From Timema cristinae (Eukaryota > Arthropoda > Insecta > Phasmatodea > Timematidae): a stretch of DNA of 64,000 bases. This document shows, piece by piece, positions 22,942 to 35,500 of the stretch. Location of the stretch: NCBI GenBank assembly GCA_039000515.1, contig JBCFYV010000012.1:121062556-121126555 (forward strand), in the 5' to 3' direction. The notes below the pieces were generated by a model. It did not search any database, was not told the origin of the DNA, and was given only the letters and a program-made list of their open reading frames with translations. The translations under genes and the position numbers were made by a program. Positions within the stretch are counted from its first letter, which is position 1; the number at the start of each line of letters is the position of its first letter.

Positions 22942-23509
22942 TTTGAGAATATGGTAAACAAATGATCAACGAAATTCGTAGCTTCTGATGTTTAGAAATA
23001 ATAAATTTGTAAACTATGTCGGTAACAACTTTTTGTGGTTTTTGCTTTCTTTAGAAACTCAAGATTGTATTTAAAAAAATTTACAACCAATTTTTTTTTT
23101 AAATTAAGCTCTTTGAGTGAGGTAATAGAAGCAAGACGAGCCTTCATGTTTCATAAGAGGAAATTTTAATTAGAGGCAGGTCACATTATTGTTGAGCCTG
23201 CGTAGACTTGCTTTTGTGATCTTTTACCCATAAAATAAGACTTTAAATGTAAATCTTTGTACTTGACAATAATAAAATATTATTTTTGAACAAAGATTCT
23301 TCAATAAAACGATATAATATCCTCTAATGTCCCTACATTTCTATAGTTGTACTAGTTCGGAACTTCCGACGTCACGTTCGTAAATGATCGGATGGCGTCG
23401 AGAAGTTATATTATGCTCCCAGAATTCCTCAATAGTACATGTCCGCCATAAGTGCTGGTGGCTGTACGTTGGTTGCGGAGCTGATTAGTCCGAGACCCAG
23501 TACGGCCTC
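22942..23509. promoter_or_regulatory. Probable shared ISCA1/MED26 promoter region
   Basis: The two start codons face each other 568 bp apart with no other gene between them. Near the MED26 side the sequence becomes locally GC-rich and contains CCGACGTCACG (CREB/ATF-like) at about 23367-23377. No TATA box is obvious at either end. The assignment rests on arrangement and composition. Confidence 0.6.
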
Positions 23510-26500
23510 ATGCAGCACACTCCTTCGGAGATTAAGGAGAAGTTACTATTGGCACTCGACAAGGACAACAATGTAAGGATTTAAATCAGATTAACATCAA
23601 AACTGACACCGCAATTCGACAAAATTTGGACGCAAGCAGCAAGTCGTTGAAATACACTGTGAAAGTGGCGTGTCTACCCCAACTTTAGGTGTTAGTAAAT
23701 CACTGAATAGTAGTTAAAGTATACCCTTTTTAGTCCACAGTTCCTGTTCTTCGACAACACAAATGTGCACAGAATCCACAGAAATGTGATTTTACACTAA
23801 AACCGTGAAGAAACCTTAAATTTTGTGTGTTGAAAATTGGGCTCACGGAGCTCTAAGAAGACGTCTTACCCCTGGCCCACCTCACTTACGCGTCAGAGCG
23901 CATGCGCAGTGTCGTCCTGAACAGGTTCCGGTTATCGGCCGTTTCTTGCAACACACTTTCGGCTATTCATTCTATTACTATGCCAAATGAATGCAAAATT
24001 AATTTTTCATTGTTATGGCCTATTAGTAGTTTTTAACATGTTTCTAAACCTTCATTTTAATTTGAAATAATTTTCTCCTCGTGTTAAATCTCTTAAAAAA
24101 TCTAGATTAATAATGTATATGACATAATTTGTAATTTAATTTTCAGGTTCCCCATATGTCTTGATTCATATTTATTTAAGAAACATGTTTATTTTAGTGT
24201 AAAATAATATTTATTTGTATGAGAACCTTAGGCGCCTTGGGTTCTTCTGATAAGGATCTTACCTAATCAATTTTATATGCACAAATACATTTTAGTTGAG
24301 GTTATGTTAGTAATTATTTTAGTTGATTTTTAAATTAAAGTTAAAACTTTTCAAACAAAAAGATGATACATTTAAAATCTTTTTATCAAGGTTGACATTT
24401 TTATTATTTAAGGGGATGGGTGTTAATTCCATGGGTTAGGCTAATTGACTATTTTAGCTTTTTAAACTTTACTCTTGACGATTCTTTAGGCTACTTTATA
24501 AACTTTTTTAACACACAGCTAGGCCTACCTACTTAAATGTTTTCATTTTGGCTCTAAATTTATTGTGAGTCTTTAAAAATATCCAATTCAAGCTGCCATA
24601 ATTTAAAAATCTGAACTCCATCTTGGAACACTTAATGATCTACTTTTGCAATATCTTTGTATACAAAGTTGTCATAACTTGGCAAATACATTTGTGAATT
24701 AACATAATTTTTTTAAATTATCTAAATATTGGCATACATTGTGCATCAATAATATGATTATAGGATTGGGAAGACAATGATTATGAACCATAAGCCACAG
24801 TAGATGTGTAATTTCCTTTATTATAAAATATCTATATAAGGTTGAAGTCACTTTAAGTTTTGCAACAATGAACCTATTTCACTTGACTACCAAGTTTAGG
24901 CTACATCTATTTTCATGACAAAGTAGGCCAGATCCTTTATGTAGTATTGTTAAACAAAAACAAAAGCTAAATCTCAAATACACTAGCCACCTCAAGCATA
25001 TTGAAATAGGCCTATATAATATAATTTGGATGAAAATAACACCAACATTCTCACTAGCTCTCTTCTATCTTAGTGATGTAGTAGAGTTCATGTTATATAT
25101 TCACATTTAGGTACCATTGTTAGAAAGCCAGGAGAGGTGTTATTATGTTCACATTTAGGTACAATTGTTAGAAAGCCAGGAGAGGTGTTATATGTTCACA
25201 TTTAGGTACAATTGTTAGAAAGCCAGGAGAGGTGTTGTATGTTCACATTTAGGTACAATTGTTAGAAAGCCAGGAGAGGTGTTGTATGTTCACATTTAGG
25301 TACAATTGTTAGAAAGCCAGGAGAGGTGTTGTATGTTCACATTTAGGTACAATTGTTAGAAAGCCAGGAGAGGTGTTGTATGTTCACATTTAGGTACAAT
25401 TGTTAGAAAGCCAGGAGAGGTGTTGTATGTTCACATTTAGGTACAATTGTTAGAAAGCCAGGAGAGGTGTTATATGTTCACATTTAGGTACAATTGTTAG
25501 AAAGCCAGGAGAGGTGTTGTATGTTCACATTTAGGTACAATTGTTAGAAAGCCAGGAGAGGTGTTGTATGTTCACATTTAGGTACAATTGTTAGAAAGCC
25601 AGGAGAGGTGTTGTATGTTCACATTTAGGTACAATTGTTAGAAAGCCAGGAGAGGTGTTTATGTTCACATTTAGGTACAATTGTTAGAAAGCCAGGAGAG
25701 GTTTGTATGTTCACATTTAGGTACAATTGTTAGAAAGCCAGGAGAGATGTTGTATGTTCACATTTAGGTACAATTGTTAGAAAGCCAGGAGAGGTGTTAT
25801 ATGTTCACATTTAGGTACCATTGTTAGAAAGCCAGGAGAGGTGTTATATGTTCACATTTAGGTACAATTGTTAGAAAGCCAGGAGAGGTGTTATATGTTC
25901 ACATTTAGGTACAATTGTTAGAAAGCCAGGAGAGGTGTTGTATGTTCACATTTAGGTACAATTGTTAGAAAGCCAGGAGAGGTGTTGTATGTTCACATTT
26001 AGGTACAATTGTTAGAAAGCCAGGAGAGGTGTTATATGTTCACATTTAGGTACAATTGTTAGAAAGCCAGGAGAGGTGTTGTATGTTCACATTTAGGTAC
26101 AATTGTTAGAAAGCCAGGAGAGATGTTGTATGTTCACATTTAGGTACAATTGTTAGAAAGCCAGGAGAGGTGTTATATGTTCACATTTAGGTACCATTGT
26201 TAGAAAGCCAGGAGAGGTGTTATATGTTCACATTTAGGTACAATTGTTAGAAAGCCAGGAGAGGTGTTATATGTTCACATTTAGGTACAATTGTTAGAAA
26301 GCCAGGAGAGGTGTTGTATGTTCACATTTAGGTACAATTGTTAGAAAGCCAGGAGAGGTGTTGTATGTTCACATTTAGGTACAATTGTTAGAAAGCCAGG
26401 AGAGGTGTTATATGTTCACATTTAGGTACAATTGTTAGAAAGCCAGGAGAGGTGTTGTATGTTCACATTTAGGTACAATTGTTAGAAAGCCAGGAGAGGT

Positions 26501-29500
26501 GTTGTATGTTCAAATTTAGGTACAATTGTTAGAAAGCCAGGAGAGGTGTTGTATGTTCACATTTAGGTACCATTGTTAGAAAGCCAGGAGAGGTGTTGTA
26601 TGTTCACATTTAGGTACAATTGTTAGAAAGCCAGGAGAGGTGTTGTATGTTCACATTTAGGTACAATTGTTAGAAAGCCAGGAGAGGTGTTATAAAGAGG
26701 CAGGCAGAAGTAAGTCCTCAACTTGTGCTGTCATGTATGGTCTAAGCCGTCATCACTATCAGATAGGCCGCACTGCCGATGCCAACGAGATTAGGATTTG
26801 TATCCCGGTCGTGTGTAGTGATGGTACTTTTTTACAGAATGGTTTTCCACTTTTCCTCCACACAAATGTGAATATACTACTCTGGATTCTACCTTTCTCA
26901 TCCCTAACACATTAGTGTTGTTAGTATGTGTAGGCTATAGCCCGAACGCGTAGTGATACGAGATGACAAGAAAGGCATATGAAAGTCCATGACTACATGT
27001 CAAAATTTGCATTAACTTGCTCACTAGACTTAACTGTCAAAAAATATTTCATGATTAATAAAACAACGTTAAAAAGATCCTTCATGGGGATACGCACGTA
27101 CTACTGCTTGGAAAACACAAAATGGGATGATCAAATTCATTTAACGCTGAATACATGATCTTTTATAAGTAGAATAAATTATAGTGCCCTCTATTGATTA
27201 GCTTGTATGACGTATTTTATTGACATAACACAATAGCTTAGACCATATAGTTAGGTATATATGTAAAACTAATATGTTAAAATACTTCAATATTATAATC
27301 AAAGTAGGCCTTTACAAATAAGAATCGCCATTAGCGTGGAGAGAGGATAAGAAAACCATGACAATAATTCACTTGTCAAAAACCACCCTCAGTTCAGTGG
27401 TACAATATTCCAACCTTTGCCTCCTTGTCAACAACTATCGAGAGCTATCTGCTGATTACACGCTCACTCGCTCGCCAGTTTGGCCATGCGCTAGCTCATG
27501 CGCTTGTCAGTCTGTCCAAACCCTGAGTAGCACTGTGCTGCTCACTTCCCCCACCATTGAAAACCTATTTGGCCATTGGAGGTCAACATTCACCGCCTGC
27601 CGGCCTCTATACTATCAGTGTTATTTTATTTTTTGGGGAATAATTGTTTTTCGAAGTCAAAATAAGAATCAACCTAAAAAAAATAACTAAAAATGTATTT
27701 CCAAAGTTGTTTGGGAAACCTAACTTTAAAAAAACATAATTTTTAAGTTTATGTAGACAGAAGTGTTTATTTAGTTGTACGCATGCCCAAATATCTTGCA
27801 AATATATCCACAAACACTCGTCGTCATCATTTATGCTTGCCATCTTTTTAATAACAGAACCTAAAGGCGTATAAATATGTTTGCACCCCCTTGAAAAGAA
27901 CAGGGTGATCTTGCTAAAGGGGCAGGACTGTTCCAAACAGTTGACACGAACAAAACTAATATCTTTCAAAAGTGACAGCTGTCTGTAGATAACATGACTT
28001 GACATATTAAAGTATGAAAATGTTTTAGTAACTGTCTAATCGTGTCCTTTTTTTACCCATTTTCTTGACAAATTATCACCAAGAAAACTTAAGATTTATG
28101 ATTAAAACATCTTCCTTGAAAATACTATTCTTGAGCTAACTTGGTTTTGGTACCTTGAAATGGTATTGGCACTTGGGGGCAGCATTTTGATGTCTTAACA
28201 CATTTATTGAGTATTATTTTTAACCGAAATGTTGTAAGCGAAGCCAGTAGGGCACTAAAGTATTTAAAAAGATTTTATTTGCTAAATTAATTGACATTTC
28301 ACTGGTACATTTCCATAACTAATAATGGTGCTTAACTAATTTGTATTGATATAATTTAAAACATTGAGTAATCGAGACTTTGATTGATGAACCACATCAT
28401 CTTCATATTTGATTACCTTACTTTCCAAAAGTGATTTACCTCATTAATATTTGATTCAAAGGCTACATATATGTACTTTTTAAGCAAAGGTGTGAACCAG
28501 CATATAATTTACAAGCAAATTAAACCTAGACGTCAAATATATTAAAAAATTGTTCAACTCTAGGAGCAAGAGTTTGTAACATGACTTACCTGTATATAAA
28601 CCACTAAGTTGTTCCTGGCCCCACCTGGGGAGTGACCAGAGTCCCCTAGAGATGTCAGAATTATGGCCCACTCAATTATGTGGACAAGAGACTGGTTAAT
28701 ATTCCTTAGTGAAGCGCTTCCGTCCTTAATAGAAGGGCAAACATTGTTTTGGTTCCTGGGAATTTTAACCAATTGCCTGTTTAATTTGTGTTTCAGCCAT
28801 TAATGTTTACAAGGTAGTTATTGTACTTTATTACTGTCTCGTTGAATGAGCTCAATATGAAAAATAGTTATCACCTGGGAGCCAACTTTTCAGAGACAAA
28901 AGTTTGGGAGGGTGTTGCACCACAGTGCTTACAAGAAGAACATGGGGCCAGGTTTAGCTCTAAGTGCTGCTCTTTAGGTTAAGTGGTTTTTGCGGTAGAA
29001 TATATTTTAATTTGTAACACTTTTGTCAAATAATATGTTAGTGTTTAATTTTGCTATCTATAAGTTAAATGATAAAAACACTCAACACTGGTTAAATAAA
29101 GGTATTGTCTAGATTTAACCCATTCCGTCCTTGGGGTTGGATACTGATTACTTTTTCACCCCCCTCCTTTAGCTTTAATGCCATTCCTTAGAGGTTCTGT
29201 TCACCAACAAAAGCTTCCCCACGCCAACTTTTGTGTTAAGAAACTAGTGGCAATGACTCATCATGGTAGTTCTTATAGTTCCTCTGTTTATCGTCTGTGC
29301 TATATTCCTCCTATTGCGCCCCACACCCCCTCTATCCACCCTGTTCTCGACTGTCGCTAACAAACTTTCCCCTAATGTGGTATGCTTTCCCTTATTTTTT
29401 ATGTAATGTCTGTTCACGTTAGGAATTGACTTCTGAAAGGCCTTTTTCCCTACCATAAATCTATTAAATAGTAGGATATTGGTAGGAAAAAAGACCTTTC

Positions 29501-32500
29501 AGAGAGTAATTCCTACCGTGAATGGAATATAGAGGATGTATTTTAATTGGTGCCGATTATTCTAGGGGCTTATTCCCACTACCCGAACATTAGGAAAAGC
29601 TCAAATGAAAATGGTTCTAGAAACGCTTAGATTCTGAGACAGGAGGAATTTTATTGTTCAATTAATAAGCAGTCTAATTGAAGAAGTAATGCAACTAAAC
29701 ACTGCAACGTTCAACAGAAACAAACAAAAGATAAAACATTTTGTTAGAAAATGTGTTAAAAATGATATCCTCTGCTCACTCTGTTCCATTGTTGTCATAT
29801 TTTGTTGAATACGCACGAGGTGTTGTGTATTAGATCTTGGTCTCTTGAAATCAATATCAGGCACAGGAGTTGGGTAAACATTGGACTTTTTTCCCCAGAG
29901 ATCGGGTTCAAATCTGGTGATCGAGCTGGCCATTTAACGCATCCCCACGACCAATACACTTCTAAGGAAAACCCTTTAATAACTCTAAAACTAAGCATTT
30001 CTAGAACGATGCTTATATGAACTTTTCTTAATGTTTGTTTGATGGGAGTATACCTTTAGAGTATTTGACACGTTAAAATTCACCTTGTATATATAATTGG
30101 TCAAAATAGCTGGTCATTTGTAAGCATTGTGGGAAAATCTGATGATAATCAGGTCATTAGGCCCTCTACATTAAGCCTGGTGATTTTGAAATACCGGTAA
30201 CTTAATATATTGTATAATAGCACCATATTAACAAGAATAAATAACAACATAGCCTCATAAGCAAACAAATAGCTCTGTCCAAAAGTAAGTATGCTATTCC
30301 TAGGAAAATATTTGTGTTTCTTCTTTGGGTTGAAAAAATGAGCCCGGTTGTATGACTTTATTTAGAACACGAGAACTAAATTGTCTTGTCACCTGTCCCC
30401 AGGTTGTGGACATGGGAGCAGTGGTTGAGATTATTTCAATCCTGGAGAGGACGCCCATCACTAAAGAAGCTCTTGAGGTAAAACAATCTTATAAACACAG
30501 GGTGTCTACTGGGTCACGAAAGTCACAAAAAGTTACTAATTGCATAAGAGGTCACGAAAGTCATGACAAAGTTACTAATTGCAAAAAAAAAGTCACGAAA
30601 GTCCCTGAAAATTCACAAATTTTCAATATTTTGCTCATAAAGTCACAAAAATATTCTTGTTTGAATTTCCCGCACATCGTAACAATGCAAATCCGTTGTA
30701 TGTTGAGACACCCACTAACCATAATACCATGCGCTAGCCGCAAATTAGCTGATTGTTTTTACCATGATACCAAGGACAAGGTTAATTCCGTAATTTATTT
30801 AAAATTTAATGCTGCGTGTGAGTGCATTAATCCTATATGTGCATTATATAATGTTCAACTGTTTACTAGAGGAATTTTGTGTTCAAAGAGTCACTAATTT
30901 TTGTTTCTCCAACTCGGTAGACACCTTGAAACAGTCGGCCGTGGCTGATGAACAGAGTATCTTTTACAAGGGTTGGACGCAAGGCGAACTACCTTAAGTG
31001 TATATAATCTGGTGCATTGTTTCACTTTAACATCTAATGTAACAAGTCTGTCATGGTAGCTTGAGGTTGAGTAGTGATGAATTATTGGGTTCACTAATAT
31101 ATTAATAGTCATTTATTGCAAGCTAGATGAATATTAACTATAATGTACAGAGTGTGATGTTAGTTGAGCAGTTCAGTTTTAGAGATATTTAATAAGAGTC
31201 ACCAGTTCCTGTCAGTGTATGTTCAATCTCAACACTCCTCGCGCTGACCTAGTTTAAAATGTTCCGCGTCAATAACACTCGGCGAGAGTTTGCATCTTGA
31301 CTTGAAAACTACCACACTTTTGAGGGCCCCACCGTGCAGTGGTCCCACCAACAGCCAGGGTACTTTCTTAGACTGACCGCCGGTCAGGCAGTGACGGGTC
31401 ACAAAGCACTTGAAGACGGACCCCTTACTTCGACTCTTCATTCTTCCCTCTCGTCCCTCTGGACACAACTTGGGCATTTATGTCCCCAAATAGGCTCTCC
31501 CCCTTATGATTCTGTCATAATTATTATTAATAACACCACGTCTTACTACCCATTCGGGCTATACGCACTTACACCAATGTGTAGGATGATTGTGAGATGA
31601 AATGGAGGACCTACAGTTTAACGTGGGATCCGAACCACGGTGGAGGCCTGGCATTCCACACATTCACAAGTTGTGATTAATATACGTCTTGTCAGAGGTT
31701 GTCATAATTGCTAATAGTTTGTTTGCAAGTATGCACAATACAAGATGACAACAATAACCAATTATTGTTTTCATGCGAGACTGTTGATGTAGTAATTGCT
31801 GACAGAGATTGGTTTGGTTATGTTATGCTTGTAAAACTTTTAGCAAGGCGAAATATTGCCAAACTCTGACAGAAACAATAAAATATAGTGTGCATTTATA
31901 AACAAACAATAACTTATTACAGCTCCTCGACAGGTTGAACAACCATAGCATCCTCAGATTCCCCTTAACATTTCACAACACCATTCACTGTTCTTAGATC
32001 TGCAACCTAACCTTCACGAGGAAACCATAAACACCACATTTCACCCCAACCACCCACAGTACTTCCCTTTCTCTTGTTGTAAAACACTCCCCTTTAGCCA
32101 TGACTACCAATAAACGACACATTCCACCCCAACCACCCACAGTACTTCCCTTTCTCTTGTTGTAAAACACTCCCCTTTAGCCATGACTACCAATAAACAC
32201 CACATTCCACACCAACCACCCACAGTACTTCCCTTTCTCTTGTTGTAAAACACTCCCCTTTAGCCATGACTACCAATAAACACCACATTTCACCCCAACC
32301 ACCCACAGTACTTCCCTTTCTCTTGTTGTAAAACACTCCCCTTTAGCCATGACTACCAATACAAAATGTATATGTTCCGAGGAAGAAGATCTAAAGGGGT
32401 AATCAATCCATAAACCACGTGACACTGTTGAAACAAGGGGAAGGTGGTTACATCACTGTTATGTAACACACCTCTTATACCTGAATTATAATGTTTAAAA

Positions 32501-35500
32501 AAATATATTACTGTTCATGTTTTTCCAGTTAATGAACAGATAACTTCCTATTTCCTGTTGTATTAAATCTCCATCCTGATCTTAGTGTCAAAGAAGTTTC
32601 CCTGTGCGGTGACCTGGTGGTCTAGGGGTAAGGTGTCAGACTTCTGTGCTGGCGGCCGGGGTTCAATCCTCGGTCCCGGCACAGATTTATCTGATTACCA
32701 AACCCTTCCTTCACCTCTGACAAGACATCTTGTGAATGTGTGGAATGCCAGGCCGCCACCGTGGTTCGGATTCCTCGTTAAACTGTAGGTCCTCCATTTC
32801 ATCTCACAATCACTTTACCATTACACATTAGCGTAAGTGCGTATAACCCGAACGGGTAGTAAGACGCAGTGCTAATAATAATAGTAATGTTTCCCTGTGA
32901 AATAATGACACTCCCTCTTGATGTGAAAAGTTACATAACACAGGTTGGAAGGGTCAGGATAATGTATAGTTGATGTTAAATGGGGAGAGAGAGATAGAAA
33001 AGAGTGTTACATGGTTTATGGACGAGCCCAAACAAGCAGTGGGGTATTCTCTGGGTATGCTAGTCTTGTGCCGCATAACCGAAATGATATGGACTAGTTT
33101 TTTTTTTATTCAATGCTGTCTGTGTGAACTGTGTTAACACTAATGTTTAAATTGTTAATAAATATGCATGTAATGAATTATTAATTTTAAAACTAATATT
33201 GGTTCATATTCCAAGAATATTGTGTTTTAGGTCATTCTTCTTCCAAAATGTTCTACTTAACACAATAGGAAACCCAGGGCTTGCTACTTGAAAAACGCAA
33301 AGCAAGCTAGGGAGACTCTAATGACCTTGCTCAATGTCTAGGGGGTGGCAACACATTCCTTTCCACTCACCCACAAGTCATATAGGCCAATAAGTTCGGG
33401 ATTTTACACCCCAGGTCATGCTGTTCCTGTGAAGCAAGCTAAGCATTGTGCCAACTATTGAAAAAAGATTCAAGATCATGATGTTTATTTATTAAGCTAA
33501 TTTAGTATAGTTAAAGTAAAAATACATAAAATAAATATACAATTAATTGTAAAATAATAGTTAATATACATAACAAGCTTTAAATTATACACTAATTAAA
33601 TACACTGATTTATGTTTAGGTATTCTAGTCACATGTATTATCAAGTATTTGGTAAACACATTTAACCATTCTTTCAAATTTAGGCATTTCAGCAGGGGGG
33701 AGGGGGGGGGGGTAAGGCGTGGACGAGGCTACTTTGACCATTGTTGATGGCAATTCTTGTTTTTCTTTAGTAGAAAAAATCATGGAGTTTTAATAGTGTT
33801 CTTTTATTTTTTGTTTTACATTAACAACTTATTAGTCATTGTGATTTTATATAATAATACATCAAAGAATCCCAAAATTCAGGAATGTGAGTTCAACATT
33901 TCAAGATGATTTAGAAGGAAAAGGTAAAATAAAATATAAGTTCTTATAATTAACTTAATAAGTAGCGCACCCAGTCATTTACTTTGGGGGGAGGCATTCA
34001 ATCAAGGCTGTAGCAAGAATGACATTTTGATGGAGAGAGCCGGTTTGGGGTTGCACAACCTCCTAAGCCCTGAAAGCCGAGAATATTTATAAATATTAAA
34101 TGCTTTTATAAATCATTTGGAGTAGTTTTATAATAATTAAGTAATTTAAATAATACAAATGGTATCAAAGCTATTATTTGTATGTTTTTTCAATTGTTAA
34201 TTTTGTGTGTAACGCTAAACATTTTGAATATTAGGCTTAAGTCTGAGGTCTGGTCTTAGAATGTAGCATATACATTCGACACATCTTCAATGTTAGTTAT
34301 ACTTAATAATATTTAAATTTCTCTTAACATTGTTTGTGGTGTTGAGGAAAGAGGGGGGAGGGGGTCAAATACCTTGTTTGCCCCTCTCGCCCTTGGGTGC
34401 ACCACTGCTTACAGCAAAAGATATGTGTAACTATCTTAGCAATAAACCAATGACGTAGCGATAGAGTATTAATAGTCCGAAATAATCTCCCCTATGTTGG
34501 TCAGAGTTTACGCATCTAAATAGCTTCTGGAGCATAAATTCTCAAGTTGGGAGACTCGTTTGTTTCCAAGCAGCATTGTGTGAGATAAGCTAGGCTTTAT
34601 AAAATAGTTTTAATTGCACTGTGAGTTGGACAATCCACCTGATTCCCTCTCACCAAGATCTGATGGACGCTTGATCGATGTATCACTTTGTGTTACTCTT
34701 ATTATGATTGTTTGCTTTGAGTACTGCTAACTGTGTGCTTTTAATTACACTCGGCTAATTGAATAGGCTGTCTCTATTATGCATTCAGAAATGTGAACAT
34801 ACCACTCTTAGCCCCGACATTAATATTTACTTAAATTTCTAACCATGTAGATATCTACAATTTGAGGACCGCCTATGTGGTCTAGTGGTCATAGGTTCTG
34901 GCTACGGACCCAGAGGTACCGGGTTTGATTCCCAGCGCGTCCAGATTATCTGGGAAGCAGTGGGTCTGGAACGGGTTAGATTCAGCCTAGAGTGGATAAA
35001 TAAGGAGTTACTAGAATAAAGTAGTAGTGGCTCCGGTATAGAAAGCCGAGCTTAATGGCTGGAGTCATCGTTGTGCTGACCACATGACACCCTCTATCCG
35101 CAAGTGTTGGCACTAATTCACCAAACAGGTTGGTAGCCACTCAGTAGGTCTAGCCTGAATGCGGACTGACACCATGGAGTTACTTTTATTACATTTTGAG
35201 TGGATGGTAATCATCTTTATTGATAAATAAAATAAGAGAGAATATTGGAGTAGAAGAGGGGGAAGGGGGCCCTCAAAATTTCCTAAGATAGCATACAGTT
35301 AAAGGAAAATAATAAATGTTCGAGAATCATTGTTCTATATGGACATTCTTGGACAACAGTGGTTGAGGGTCCTTGGCCCCCAAATCTCCGTTGCAACTTT
35401 TAGAGTACAGCATACCTATTAATTTTTCTCAGAATATGCCACTGCAAACAAGCAATGCTAACACAGGGTTCCTACGCATAATGGAAAACCTGGAATTTTA

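Noticed and set aside
27358..27690. 110-codon ORF in a GC-richer patch as an extra exon or gene
   Set aside because: No motif, no flanking splice sites in phase with MED26, and it lies inside MED26 intron 1.
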